Part shown: positions 50,652-60,282 of the stretch, piece by piece
Layout: each line of letters opens with the position of its first letter
Numbering within the stretch: the stretch's first letter is position 1
Origin: Amphibacillus sp052055485
Lineage (GTDB): Bacteria > Bacillota > Bacilli > Bacillales > Amphibacillaceae
NCBI RefSeq assembly: GCF_052055485.1
Contig: NZ_CP197171.1
Location: 1,054,001-1,118,000, forward strand
DNA length: 64,000 nucleotides
Direction of reading: 5' to 3'
Translations under genes and position numbers: made by a program
Notes under the pieces: model-generated
Seen by the model: only the letters and a program-made list of their open reading frames with translations
Databases searched by the model: none
Told to the model about the DNA's origin: nothing

Positions 50652-53126
50652 TTATTCTTCTTGGTTTTTATCATCTAGTTCTTCAATTATTTCTTCTTCT
50701 TGTTTAATATGGGCTACAGTGGCTACTTTTTCTTCATCTTGTAAACGAATTAAACGAACCCCTTGCGTATTCCGTCCTGTAATTGAAATATTTTCAATTG
50801 GCGTTCTAATGATGACACCTGAAATGGTCATAATCATTAAATCTTCGTTTCCTTTAACGGTTTTTACCGCTACAACATTTCCGGTTTTTTCCGTGATATG
50901 AGCTGTGAAAATACCTTTCCCACCTCGATTGGTCACACGGTATTCTTTTTCTTCAGTTCGTTTACCATAACCATTTTCTGTTACGTTCAAAATAAAGGCA
51001 TCGTCTTCAATAATTTCCATAGACACAACTTCATCATCTTCACGTAATGAAATACCTTTAACCCCTGTTGCAGTTCGACCCATTGAACGGATCTGTTCTT
51101 CATCAAATCGAATTAATGAACCATTTCTTGTGGCAATCATGATGTCTTTCGTACCATCTGTCAATTGAACAGAAATAAGTTCATCATCCTCACGTAAATT
51201 AAGAGCAATCAGTCCATTTCGTCGAATATTAGCGAATTGGTTTAGGGATGTCCGTTTTGAAATACCGAATTTTGTTGTAAAGAATAAATATCTTTCAGCA
51301 TCAAATTGTGGAACTGTAATCACGGTATTGACCCATTCATTTTTTTCGACCTCTAGAATGTTAATAATCGGAAGACCTTTAGCTGTTCGACCAAACTCTG
51401 GAATCTGATATCCTTTCAAACGATATACTTTTCCTTTGTTAGTAAAGAACAAAATAGTATCATGAGTGGATGTTGAGACAAGATGTTCAACAAAATCATC
51501 TTCATTCATATCCATTCCCTGTACTCCGCGACCGCCTCGATTTTGCGTACGATAAGTAGAAGAAGGAAGTCGCTTAATGTAACCGCGATGTGTTAAGCTG
51601 ACAACGATATCCTCTTCAGGAATCAAATCCTCATCCTCAAAGAAATCCGCTCCGCCTGAAACAATTTCAGTTCGACGAACATCGTTATAACGTGTTTTAA
51701 TATCCACTAGTTCCTCACGAATAATTTCAAGTAATTTTTCTTCATTAGCTAAAATAGCTTTTAATTCAGCAATAGTTTTTAAAAGCTCTTCATACTCTTC
51801 TTCAATTTTCTGGCGCTCTAATCCGGTCAATCGTTGTAAACGCATATCTAGAATGGCTTGTGCTTGTTTTTCCGTTAATTTAAAATTATCGATCAAACCT
51901 TGACGTGCAATTTCGGTCGTATTCGATTGACGAATCAAAGTGATAATTTCATCAATATGATCAAGAGCAATTCTTAAACCCTCTAAAATATGGGCTCTAG
52001 CCTCAGCCTTATTTAATTCATATTGTGTTCTCCGTCTAATCACATCTTTTTGATGTTCTAAATAATACTCAAGATTTTGTTTTAAATTAAGAACTTTAGG
52101 TTGTCCATCGACTAGGGCGAGCATATTGATTCCAAATGATGATTGTAAAGCTGTTTGTTTATACAAGTTATTTAATAAAACATTCGGATTCGCATCTCGA
52201 CGCAGTTCAATTACTATCCGCATCCCGTTTCGATCGGATTCATCACGTAAATCTGTAATTCCTTCAATTTTCTTATCACGTGCAAGTTCAGCAATTTTTT
52301 CAATCAATTTTGCTTTATTGACTTGATAAGGCAATTCAGTTACTAAGATACGGGCTTTTCCATTTTGCTGTTCTTCAATCTCTGCTTTAGCACGAATCGT
52401 TATCGATCCCTTACCCGTTTCGAAAGCATTTCTGATTCCAGATCGACCAATAATCGTACCACCTGTTGGGAAATCAGGTCCAAAAATATGATCTTCCATC
52501 AGTTCATCAATTGAAATATCAGGATTTTCGCTAACTGCTAACAAAGCATCAATCGTTTCACCTAATTGATGAGGAGGTATATTTGTCGCCATTCCCACAG
52601 CAATGCCTGATGTTCCATTGACTAGTAAGTTAGGAAATCGAGCTGGCAGGACTTGAGGTTCTCTTTCAGAACCATCATAGTTATCAATATAATCAATTGT
52701 ATCTTTATTGATATCACGTAACAATTCCATCGATATTTTAGACATTCTCGCCTCTGTATACCGCATCGCAGCAGCTGGATCACCATCAACTGAACCAAAG
52801 TTACCATGCCCATCAACTAACATATAGCGATAGCTAAAATCTTGTGCCATTCTAACCATTGCCTCATACACAGCTGAATCACCATGTGGGTGATACTTAC
52901 CAATAACATCACCAACAATACGGGCAGATTTTTTAAACGCTTTGTCCGCATGCATACCTAAATCGTTCATTGAATATAATATTCTTCTCTGTACTGGCTT
53001 TAAACCATCACGAACATCAGGAATCGCTCGTGAAACAATAACACTCATCGCATAATCCAAAAAGGACGTACGCATTTCTTTTCCTATATTTATTTCCTGT
53101 ACCTGGGGACGTTGATTATCCACCAT
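50652..53126 (-). CDS. gyrA: DNA gyrase subunit A
   Basis: An 824-residue type II topoisomerase subunit. The catalytic tyrosine is Tyr123 in AAMRYTEARM; the quinolone-determining region KYHPHGDSAVYEAMV has Ser84 and Glu88, the unsubstituted residues. The C-terminal domain carries repeated beta-pinwheel blades, with the GyrA box TQNRGGRGVQGM near residue 540. It introduces negative supercoils with GyrB. The ATG at 53126 has AGGAGGTATTTGG upstream; the ATG 48 bases earlier is less likely. It lies after gyrB in the conserved origin order. Confidence 0.98.
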   Translation of the reverse strand: MVDNQRPQVQEINIGKEMRTSFLDYAMSVIVSRAIPDVRDGLKPVQRRILYSMNDLGMHADKAFKKSARIVGDVIGKYHPHGDSAVYEAMVRMAQDFSYRYMLVDGHGNFGSVDGDPAAAMRYTEARMSKISMELLRDINKDTIDYIDNYDGSEREPQVLPARFPNLLVNGTSGIAVGMATNIPPHQLGETIDALLAVSENPDISIDELMEDHIFGPDFPTGGTIIGRSGIRNAFETGKGSITIRAKAEIEEQQNGKARILVTELPYQVNKAKLIEKIAELARDKKIEGITDLRDESDRNGMRIVIELRRDANPNVLLNNLYKQTALQSSFGINMLALVDGQPKVLNLKQNLEYYLEHQKDVIRRRTQYELNKAEARAHILEGLRIALDHIDEIITLIRQSNTTEIARQGLIDNFKLTEKQAQAILDMRLQRLTGLERQKIEEEYEELLKTIAELKAILANEEKLLEIIREELVDIKTRYNDVRRTEIVSGGADFFEDEDLIPEEDIVVSLTHRGYIKRLPSSTYRTQNRGGRGVQGMDMNEDDFVEHLVSTSTHDTILFFTNKGKVYRLKGYQIPEFGRTAKGLPIINILEVEKNEWVNTVITVPQFDAERYLFFTTKFGISKRTSLNQFANIRRNGLIALNLREDDELISVQLTDGTKDIMIATRNGSLIRFDEEQIRSMGRTATGVKGISLREDDEVVSMEIIEDDAFILNVTENGYGKRTEEKEYRVTNRGGKGIFTAHITEKTGNVVAVKTVKGNEDLMIMTISGVIIRTPIENISITGRNTQGVRLIRLQDEEKVATVAHIKQEEEIIEELDDKNQEE

Positions 53127-53476
53127 CCAAATACCTCCTATCAAACTGAGGACACTAATATACTTACTTAACATTCAAAGCTATCTTATACATTTCAGTC
53201 TTACCTAAAAGTCTCTTCGTTTTCAACGAACGTAACTTCAGCTAAGTAAAAAGAGCCAATGAATGAGGTTCCTCGAAAATACAAAACCATTTTCATTATG
53301 TGATATATCGCTGACGAAGCCTTTCTCAACCTGTAGAAATAGATCTTACTTGAAGCTAACTCTGTTAGGGATCTAGTTAAAAAAGACAAGCTAAACCCGA
53401 TACTTTGTATGCCTCTGTGTTCATGGAATGAAAATCTATTATCTGTTGGAATAATTAAACATTCAAAATGAGCTAC
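53127..53476. other. Gap between gyrB and gyrA
   Basis: About 350 bp. An open frame of 62 codons at 53201-53389 on the minus strand lacks a ribosome-binding site and family resemblance, so no gene is called. Most of the gyrA promoter should be here. No repeat or RNA motif is recognised. Confidence 0.5.
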
Positions 53477-55414
53477 TTAAATATCTAAGTTCTTCACATA
53501 AATCGCATTTTCTTGAATAAATTCGCGACGTGGTTCTACTCGATCACCCATCAACATATCAAATATTTGATCGGCTTCAATCGCATCATTAAGTTGAACT
53601 TGTAATAAAGTCCGGTTATCTGGGTCCATTGTTGTTTCCCACAATTGTTCAGCATTCATTTCTCCAAGACCTTTATAACGCTGCAAACCTGGTTTAGGCT
53701 GTTTTGGTAATTCATTAAGAATAAATTGCATTTCATTCTCATCATAGGCATAATGAACAACTTTCCCCTGTTGAATTTTATAAAGGGGTGGCTGAGCAAT
53801 ATAAATATAGCCATGGTCAATTAATGGGCGCATAAATCGATAGAAAAAGGTTAATAATAAAGTTCGAATATGTGCACCATCAACGTCAGCATCTGTCATA
53901 ATGACAACCTTATGGTATCTAGCTTTGGAAATATCGAAATCTTCACCAATTCCCGTCCCCATTGCCGTGATCATCGATCGAATTTCATTATTTGATAAAA
54001 TACGATCAAGTCGTGCTTTTTCAACATTAAGAATTTTACCTCTTAAAGGCAAAATAGCTTGAAAATGACGGTCACGACCCTGCTTAGCAGAACCCCCAGC
54101 AGAATCACCCTCAACGATATACAGTTCACTAATTAAAGCATCACGAGAAGAACAATCTGCTAATTTACCGGGTAAATTAGAAATCTCTAAGGCACCTTTT
54201 CTTCTTGTTAATTCACGAGCCTTTTTCGCTGCCATTCTTGCACGTGAAGCCATTAATCCTTTATCAACAATAATTCTAGCCGTATCAGGATTTTCAAATA
54301 AAAATTGGGAAAACAATTCACTAAAGGCTGAATCTGTGATTGTACGTGTCTCACTATTACCAAGCTTTGTCTTCGTTTGACCTTCGAATTGAGGATCAGG
54401 ATGTTTGATCGAAATTATAGCTGTTAAACCTTCTCGAACATCGTCTCCAGATAGATTAGGATCATTTTCTTTGAATAAATTTTTCTTTCGTGCATAGTCA
54501 TTAATCACTCGAGTCAAGCCAGTTTTAAATCCTGACTCATGCATTCCACCCTCATAAGTATGAATATTGTTGGCGAACGAATAAATATTATTGGCAAAAC
54601 CATTATTGTACTGGATGGCCACTTCTACAATCACTTCTTGTTCTTCCTTTTCCGCAAAGAACGGTTCGTGCAGGACTTCTTTCGAGTGATTTAAATATTC
54701 GACATACTCTTTAATACCACCCTCGTAATAAAAACTCTCTTTTTTCTCTTGATCCACTCGCTTATCTTCAATACTCATTTTTAAGCCTTTATTTAAAAAG
54801 GCAAGCTCGCGAATGCGGTAAACTAATGTATCATAATCAAATTGAATTGAATCTGTAAAAATTTCTGGATCGGGACTGAAGTGTACACGTGTCCCTGTCA
54901 AATCAGTCTCACCGATAACTTTAATTTCTGTGTTTAAAACACCACGCTTAAAATCTAAATAATAGATCTTTCCATCACGGTGAACAAAGACCTCTAGTGA
55001 TGTTGATAGGGCGTTTACAACTGAAGCACCAACACCATGTAAGCCCCCAGATACTTTATAACCTGAACCATCAAACTTACCACCAGCATGTAAAACCGTC
55101 ATAATAACTTCAACAGCTGGACGACCCATTTTTTCCTGAATACCAACTGGAATCCCACGACCATTATCAACGACCGTAATACTATTGTCTTGTTCAATCA
55201 CAACTTCAATATGGTCGCAGTAACCTGCCAATGCTTCATCAATACTATTATCAACAATTTCCCAAACAAGGTGATGAAGTCCTTTCTCACTTGTTGAACC
55301 AATATACATACTTGGTCGCTTACGAACTGCCTCTAAACCCTCTAATACTTGAATTTGATTCTCATCATATTGCTGTTCATTAAATGCATTCTCTTCCATT
55401 GCCAATTGATTCAC
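53477..55414 (-). CDS. gyrB: DNA gyrase subunit B
   Basis: A 645-residue ATPase subunit of gyrase. The GHKL ATP site has EIVDNSIDEALAGYCDHI, DNGRGIPVGIQ and GGLHGVGASVVNALS; the Toprim domain has YIVEGDSAGGSAKQGRDR and MTDADVDGAHIRTLLL. The C-terminus LMGDRVEPRREFIQENA is typical. The start listed is a GTG with AAAGGA upstream; an ATG five codons later (55399) preceded by TAGGTGA is also possible. It follows remB in the conserved order. Confidence 0.98.
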   Translation of the reverse strand: MNQLAMEENAFNEQQYDENQIQVLEGLEAVRKRPSMYIGSTSEKGLHHLVWEIVDNSIDEALAGYCDHIEVVIEQDNSITVVDNGRGIPVGIQEKMGRPAVEVIMTVLHAGGKFDGSGYKVSGGLHGVGASVVNALSTSLEVFVHRDGKIYYLDFKRGVLNTEIKVIGETDLTGTRVHFSPDPEIFTDSIQFDYDTLVYRIRELAFLNKGLKMSIEDKRVDQEKKESFYYEGGIKEYVEYLNHSKEVLHEPFFAEKEEQEVIVEVAIQYNNGFANNIYSFANNIHTYEGGMHESGFKTGLTRVINDYARKKNLFKENDPNLSGDDVREGLTAIISIKHPDPQFEGQTKTKLGNSETRTITDSAFSELFSQFLFENPDTARIIVDKGLMASRARMAAKKARELTRRKGALEISNLPGKLADCSSRDALISELYIVEGDSAGGSAKQGRDRHFQAILPLRGKILNVEKARLDRILSNNEIRSMITAMGTGIGEDFDISKARYHKVVIMTDADVDGAHIRTLLLTFFYRFMRPLIDHGYIYIAQPPLYKIQQGKVVHYAYDENEMQFILNELPKQPKPGLQRYKGLGEMNAEQLWETTMDPDNRTLLQVQLNDAIEADQIFDMLMGDRVEPRREFIQENAIYVKNLDI

Positions 55415-55497
55415 CTACACTTTTCCTTTAGACCTAGCTGCTATCATGGGTCTGATATTTTCTATTATAAAACCGATCATGATTTGTTGTCATTTAA

Positions 55498-55782
55498 CTA
55501 ATCAAACGTCTCACTATCTGTATAATCATCTAAATGATCTAGCATCATATTAAGACTCGATCGTTTCTTTAACGTTAGAATAGAAAGGGGACTATAGTAC
55601 ATGCAGTCCTTTGTCACAATAATTGTTTTTGTCTCATCTTTTATGTCTGGCGTACTTTCTTGTTCTTGCTGATACTCAATCATCTCTCCATTTATCGATG
55701 ATGACTCAACGTATTGTTGGTCAATCATTACAATCACATCTTCAGAGCTAATGATTTGATCATCACCTATATGAATAAACAT
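55498..55782 (-). CDS. remB: RemB (YaaB), extracellular-matrix regulator family
   Basis: A 94-residue DUF370-type protein. It begins MFIHIGDDQIISSEDVIVMI, the RemA/RemB family start, and has a second block TIIVTKDCMYYSPLSILTLK. The middle contains a variable acidic insertion. In B. subtilis RemB is a paralogue of the biofilm-gene activator RemA. Position between recF and gyrB supports the call. AAGAGGTT precedes the ATG and only 3 bp separate it from recF. Confidence 0.9.
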   Translation of the reverse strand: MFIHIGDDQIISSEDVIVMIDQQYVESSSINGEMIEYQQEQESTPDIKDETKTIIVTKDCMYYSPLSILTLKKRSSLNMMLDHLDDYTDSETFD

Positions 55783-55785
55783 TAT

Positions 55786-56910
55786 TTAACCTCTTTTCTG
55801 ATTGGATATCACTCCGTTTTTAACATAAAAAAGATCAGCTTTTTTAATTGTTTCATGTTGAATATCACTGACACTTGTTGTTGATACGAAGGTCTGTACT
55901 TTATCTTGTATTGTATCAAGTAGATGAGATTGTCGATATTGATCAAGTTCACTCAATACATCGTCTAGTAAAAGAACAGGATATTCACCAACCTCATGTT
56001 TTATTAATTCAATCTCTGCTAATTTTAATGATAGGGCTGTTGTTCGTTGTTGACCTTGTGAACCATATTTTTGGACATCTCGGCCATTCACAGAGAATAA
56101 AAGATCATCCCGATGGGGGCCATACAATGTACTGCCACGGTCTATTTCCTTTGAATGATTTTCTTTAAATTTTTCATGGTATATATTGCTTATTTTTTCC
56201 TTATCTTCACTTTCTAATACATCAATCGTTGGATCATATGAAATCATTAGTTCTTCTTGTTCTTGACTTATTCTGTTATGAATGGGGATCGCCCAACGTC
56301 TAAGCCATTGTAAAAATAAAAATCTCTTTTCTATGATTATACTCGCATGCTCTATTAATTGTTCAGTCAGAACAGCTAACATTGTTAAGTTATCTGTTTT
56401 TCTACGTTGCAAATCTTTCAACAAATGATTTCGTTGTTTCAATATCTTTTGATATTGTCCTAAATGATAAATGTATACGGGCTGAATTTGTCCAATTTCC
56501 ATATCAATAAAACGTCTTCTAATCTGTGGACTACCCTTAACTAAGTTAAGATCTTCTGGCGCAAACATGACAACATTTAGCGCACCTATGTAATCACTAA
56601 GACGTCTTTGTTCTAAATGATTAAGTTTTGCTTTTTTCCCTTTTGAAGAAAATTGCATTTCAAGAGGAAATTGATAGTTTCTTTTAATAACTGTACCTTC
56701 TATTTTAGCATAGTTTTGATCCCATTGAATAAGTTCTTTATCTTTTGACGTTCGATAAGATCTGGTAAAGGCTAATACATAAATAGCCTCCATTAAATTT
56801 GTCTTCCCTTGTGCATTCTCGCCTATGATGACATTGATTCGATCTTGAAATGATATGTCAACATTATCATAATTACGATAATGCGATAATTTAATATTTT
56901 TAATATACAT
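55786..56910 (-). CDS. recF: DNA replication and repair protein RecF
   Basis: A 374-residue SMC-like ATPase that works with RecO and RecR at gaps in DNA. It begins MYIKNIKLSHYRNYDNVDI, Walker A is VIIGENAQGKTNLMEAIYVL, the signature region is YGSQGQQRTTALSLKLAEIE and Walker B is YPVLLLDDVLSELD. It follows yaaA by 40 bp with a weak AGGCATG-like ribosome site, so coupling to upstream translation is likely. Order dnaN-yaaA-recF-remB-gyrB is conserved. Confidence 0.97.
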   Translation of the reverse strand: MYIKNIKLSHYRNYDNVDISFQDRINVIIGENAQGKTNLMEAIYVLAFTRSYRTSKDKELIQWDQNYAKIEGTVIKRNYQFPLEMQFSSKGKKAKLNHLEQRRLSDYIGALNVVMFAPEDLNLVKGSPQIRRRFIDMEIGQIQPVYIYHLGQYQKILKQRNHLLKDLQRRKTDNLTMLAVLTEQLIEHASIIIEKRFLFLQWLRRWAIPIHNRISQEQEELMISYDPTIDVLESEDKEKISNIYHEKFKENHSKEIDRGSTLYGPHRDDLLFSVNGRDVQKYGSQGQQRTTALSLKLAEIELIKHEVGEYPVLLLDDVLSELDQYRQSHLLDTIQDKVQTFVSTTSVSDIQHETIKKADLFYVKNGVISNQKRG

Positions 56911-56950
56911 TTAGATCATGCCTACCTTTTCATTAAGAAGACCAGGTAGT

Positions 56951-57172
56951 CTACTCTTTTACAATACGAAAAGTGCCTACATCTTCTATTTCAACTTGAT
57001 CACCTGGGTACAATTTTCGACCTCGTCGTTGATCTGACTCGCCATTGATTTGAACCGTAAATTCTGCTAGAAAAATTTTGACACTTCCTCCTGAATCAAC
57101 AACATTTGCTAATTTTAAAAATTTGCCGAGCTGAATATACTCTGTCTGAATGATAATATCTTCAACCTGCAT
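56951..57172 (-). CDS. yaaA: S4-domain protein YaaA (RlbA)
   Basis: A 73-residue single S4 RNA-binding domain protein. The pattern EYIQLGKFLKLANVVDSGGS and KIFLAEFTVQINGESDQRRG then RKLYPGDQVEIEDVG fits the S4 fold. It is conserved between dnaN and recF in Bacilli and has been linked to ribosome assembly or RNA binding, but its precise task is unclear. AAGGAG precedes the ATG. Confidence 0.94.
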   Translation of the reverse strand: MQVEDIIIQTEYIQLGKFLKLANVVDSGGSVKIFLAEFTVQINGESDQRRGRKLYPGDQVEIEDVGTFRIVKE

Positions 57173-57297
57173 CTTAATAGCTCCTTCATCTTTATCGTCA
57201 TAACTTGTGTTAGCTTATGCATCCTTTATCTATTTTACTAAAGATTGTGAGATTAGCAAAGTACTCCATTAAGTTCATCGCGTTAGTTTGGTCTAAA

Positions 57298-57333
57298 AAA
57301 TAAAATAGAGTGTGAATCACACTCTATTTTTTA
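57298..57333 (-). terminator. Terminator after dnaN
   Basis: A perfect hairpin AAATAGAGTGTGA and its complement, with T-runs on both strands, lies 5 bp after the dnaN stop codon. Confidence 0.88.
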
Positions 57334-57337
57334 ACCT

Positions 57338-58480
57338 TTAAAACGTTCTGACTGGTAATATTAATTGTAAAATATGATCATCCTGATCTGGTTTAATAAT
57401 AAATGGTCGCATTGCCCCAGTAAAGTCAATTTTTACATATTCTGACTCAATAATTCTTAAAGCATCAATCATATATTTTGCACTAAATGAAATTTTTAAT
57501 TCTTCACCTTCGATGGTGTCAGTATTTACTTCTTCACTTACTTGTCCAACTTCAGGTGTATGACTACTAATTTCTAATCGGTTATCTTTTTTGGTTTCAA
57601 GTTTGACAACATTATTTTTATTTTCCTTTGCCAATAATGACGCACGGTCAATAGCTTGCAACAATTCCTTTGTTTTAGTTAAAACAGTTGTTTTACTTTG
57701 ATCAGGGATTAGCCTTGATGTTTCAGGATAATTTCCATCTAATAAGCGAGATAGAAAGTATAAATTTTTAGTTTGGAATAGAATTTGATTTTCTGTCACG
57801 CTGATCATCATTGACTCATCATTATCTTCAATAATTTTATTCAACTCAACTAAGCTTTTCCCTGGTATAACAACATTTTTGAACGTCAACTGATTATCTT
57901 CTAAATTAACGGGAAGATTTCTTGATGCTAAACGATGACTGTCAGTTGCGACAAAATTTAACTGATTATCTTCTAACTGCATATTTACGCCTGTTAGAAT
58001 AGGCCGAGTTTCAACAGTTGATACAGCAAAAACAGTTTGTTTGATTAATTCTTTTAATAGATCATTTGATAATTCAAAACTATTATCTGTATGTAATACA
58101 GGGAGCTGTGGATATTCCATCGCATCTTGTCCATTTAAATGAAATTCGGATCCTCCTGAATGAATTGTAACTTGAAAGTCCTCTGATGTATTTATTTCAA
58201 CAGTTTTTAAGGGAAGTTTTCTAATAATATCTGGAAAATATCTAGCTTGAACAACAATACTACCAGATTCAATATCTTCTACATTTATAACCCCATTTTC
58301 CTCGACTGGAATAAATGATTCGATTGAAATATCTGAGTCACTACCTGTTAATTTTATGCCTTCTTTTGTCGCTTCAATTTTGATCCCTGTTAAGATCGGA
58401 ATGGTTACTCTTGAAGAGATAGCTTTCATTACATGTTGAATACTTTCGAGTAATAATTCTCTTTGAATTGTAAATTTCAT
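57338..58480 (-). CDS. dnaN: DNA polymerase III beta subunit (sliding clamp)
   Basis: A 380-residue clamp monomer made of three similar domains of about 125 residues. It begins MKFTIQRELLLESIQHVMKA, includes RPILTGVNMQLEDNQLNFVA with TDSHRLASR, and ends IIKPDQDDHILQLILPVRTF, the usual C-terminus. It encircles DNA and holds polymerase. AGGAGGAG precedes the ATG. It lies downstream of dnaA across the probable unwinding site. Confidence 0.98.
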   Translation of the reverse strand: MKFTIQRELLLESIQHVMKAISSRVTIPILTGIKIEATKEGIKLTGSDSDISIESFIPVEENGVINVEDIESGSIVVQARYFPDIIRKLPLKTVEINTSEDFQVTIHSGGSEFHLNGQDAMEYPQLPVLHTDNSFELSNDLLKELIKQTVFAVSTVETRPILTGVNMQLEDNQLNFVATDSHRLASRNLPVNLEDNQLTFKNVVIPGKSLVELNKIIEDNDESMMISVTENQILFQTKNLYFLSRLLDGNYPETSRLIPDQSKTTVLTKTKELLQAIDRASLLAKENKNNVVKLETKKDNRLEISSHTPEVGQVSEEVNTDTIEGEELKISFSAKYMIDALRIIESEYVKIDFTGAMRPFIIKPDQDDHILQLILPVRTF

Positions 58481-58499
58481 AAAAAAAACTCCTCCTAAT

Positions 58500-58656
58500 G
58501 AAAGTCTATTATATATTAATTATTAATAAAAAAATAGTAGTAATAGTAATAGGGACTGTGATTATGTGGATAACAAATAAAAACGTGTAAAACAAATAGT
58601 TATCCACTTGTGGACAGACTGTTAATAATTACGAACACTTATTCAGATTATACACA
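58500..58656. other. oriC unwinding region: DnaA boxes plus DnaA-trio repeats
   Basis: In the dnaA-dnaN gap, boxes TGTGGATAA (58565-58573) and TTATACACA (58648-58656) match the consensus exactly, with weaker boxes at 58600, 58609 and 58639. Next to the first lies a G-rich GGGAC and then six triplets TAG TAG TAA TAG TAA TAG (58535-58552) followed by an A+T-only stretch (58511-58534). That is the layout of the bacterial basal origin-unwinding system, where DnaA passes from boxes onto single-stranded trios. Confidence 0.8.
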
Positions 58657-58668
58657 TGTTAATTATTT

Positions 58669-60021
58669 TTAAATCGATTTTAGTTGATTGATTATTTCTT
58701 CTATTTCCTGATTTAATAATTGATCTTCAGTCATTAAACGAGAGATCTTTTCGTGAGCATGTAATACTGTTGTATGGTCTCGTCCGCCAAATTCTTCTCC
58801 GATTTTAGGTAGAGAAAGGTCAGTGAGCTCTCGTGATAGATACATCGCAATTTGTCTAGGGAATGCAACAGACCTTGTTCTTTTTTTGGCAGCAAATTCT
58901 TCTAATTTAATATTATACTTTTCAGCGACTAACTCTTGTATGGTAGCAGCTGTGATCATTTTTGGACGAGAGCTAGGAATAATATCTTTCAATGCTTCAG
59001 CAGCCAATGATGCGTCAATATCTTGGTTTATTAGTGATGAATATGCAACAACACGGATTAATGCTCCTTCTAGTTCCCGAATATTAGTATCGATTTGATT
59101 GGCAATATACAGCATGACTTCATTAGGAATATCAAGACCATCAGCTTTAGCCTTTTTACGAAGAATGGCTATTCTTGTTTCTAAATCTGGCGGTGTAATA
59201 TCTGTTATTAATCCCCATTCAAATCGAGAACGAAGTCGATCCTCTAATGTTGGAATCTCCTTTGGTGGTCGATCACTAGAAATAATAATTTGCTTACTTT
59301 CTTCATGTAATGTATTAAATGTATGGAAAAATTCTTCTTGTGTCTGTTCTTTTCCTGCTAAAAATTGAATATCATCAACTAATAGAATATCTACATTTCG
59401 ATATTTATTTCTGAAGTTTTCAGCTTTGTTATCCCGAATAGAGTTGATAAATTCGTTAGTGAATTTTTCAGATGATAAATAAACTACTTTGGCATCTGGA
59501 TTATGTTTAATTATATAATGCCCAATGGCATGCATTAAGTGTGTTTTCCCTAACCCAACTCCACCATAAATAAAAAGAGGGTTATAAGCTTTGGCTGGTG
59601 CTTCTGCAACAGCTAATGAGGCAGCATGCGCAAAACGGTTACCAGAGCCAATCACAAAAGAATCAAATGTATATTTATCGTTTAACATTGTTTTGGATCG
59701 ATGATAGTTTTCATTATTGACGACTGATGGTTTTCGATTTATTTTATTCTTTTTTTCTTCAACCTTTTTTTCATCGTCTGGAAGAACGAAGACTGTTTTT
59801 AGTCTAGTTCCTGCTACTTCAAAAATGGCATCCGAGACAAGATTGGTATAAGTTCTTTCTAACCAATCACGGGTAAATTCATTAGGAGCAGTAACAATTA
59901 ATGTATCACCAGATATTTTATTAGCTTTAGTATTTTTAAACCAAGTTTCAAAGCTTTCACCCGCTACCTTTTCTTTTACATAAGATAGCGTACTTATCCA
60001 TAATTCTTCAATATTTTCCAT
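58669..60021 (-). CDS. dnaA: Chromosomal replication initiator DnaA
   Basis: A 450-residue AAA+ initiator. Domain I starts MENIEELWISTLSYVKEKVA; the linker spans about 85-110. Domain III has Walker A IYGGVGLGKTHLMHAIGHY, Walker B VDILLVDDIQFLAGK and the arginine finger region RLRSRFEWGL. Domain IV ends with the box-binding signature GGRDHTTVLHAHEKI. The ATG at 60021 is chosen, with AAAGGGG before it, over a TTG one codon upstream. Boxes flank the gene on both sides, consistent with autoregulation. Confidence 0.98.
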   Translation of the reverse strand: MENIEELWISTLSYVKEKVAGESFETWFKNTKANKISGDTLIVTAPNEFTRDWLERTYTNLVSDAIFEVAGTRLKTVFVLPDDEKKVEEKKNKINRKPSVVNNENYHRSKTMLNDKYTFDSFVIGSGNRFAHAASLAVAEAPAKAYNPLFIYGGVGLGKTHLMHAIGHYIIKHNPDAKVVYLSSEKFTNEFINSIRDNKAENFRNKYRNVDILLVDDIQFLAGKEQTQEEFFHTFNTLHEESKQIIISSDRPPKEIPTLEDRLRSRFEWGLITDITPPDLETRIAILRKKAKADGLDIPNEVMLYIANQIDTNIRELEGALIRVVAYSSLINQDIDASLAAEALKDIIPSSRPKMITAATIQELVAEKYNIKLEEFAAKKRTRSVAFPRQIAMYLSRELTDLSLPKIGEEFGGRDHTTVLHAHEKISRLMTEDQLLNQEIEEIINQLKSI

Positions 60022-60188
60022 CAATAAGCCCCTTTCTCTTTGATAGAAACTTCAATTGGCGAGGGTTTTACATCCCAATTGGCAGTACCTATAACTATGT
60101 ACCAAAGGTGATCCGCTCCGAGTGTTTACCTTTAGTCATTAAAAAATTATTGATCTGAAATTAAGATGGGATAAAAAAATCAGATAAA

Positions 60189-60235
60189 AAACCTCTCGCC
60201 ATCTATTTCATAAATGAAAATAGATCGAAAGGTTT
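60189..60235 (-). promoter_or_regulatory. Terminator-like hairpin in the dnaA leader
   Basis: On the minus strand AAACCT-TCG-ATCTATTT pairs with AAATAGAT-CGA-AGGTTT after an interior bulge, and TTTTTATC follows. It lies about 165 bp before the dnaA start and about 160 bp after the likely promoter, so it stands inside the 5' leader and could end transcription early. Confidence 0.5.
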
Positions 60236-60282
60236 ACTGTTGATGTGAATGTATAAATCGTTTTATAATTATATTTATACAG

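Noticed and set aside
53201..53389. Open frame of 62 codons between gyrB and gyrA
   Set aside because: No Shine-Dalgarno sequence and no family match; typical chance frame in AT-rich DNA.
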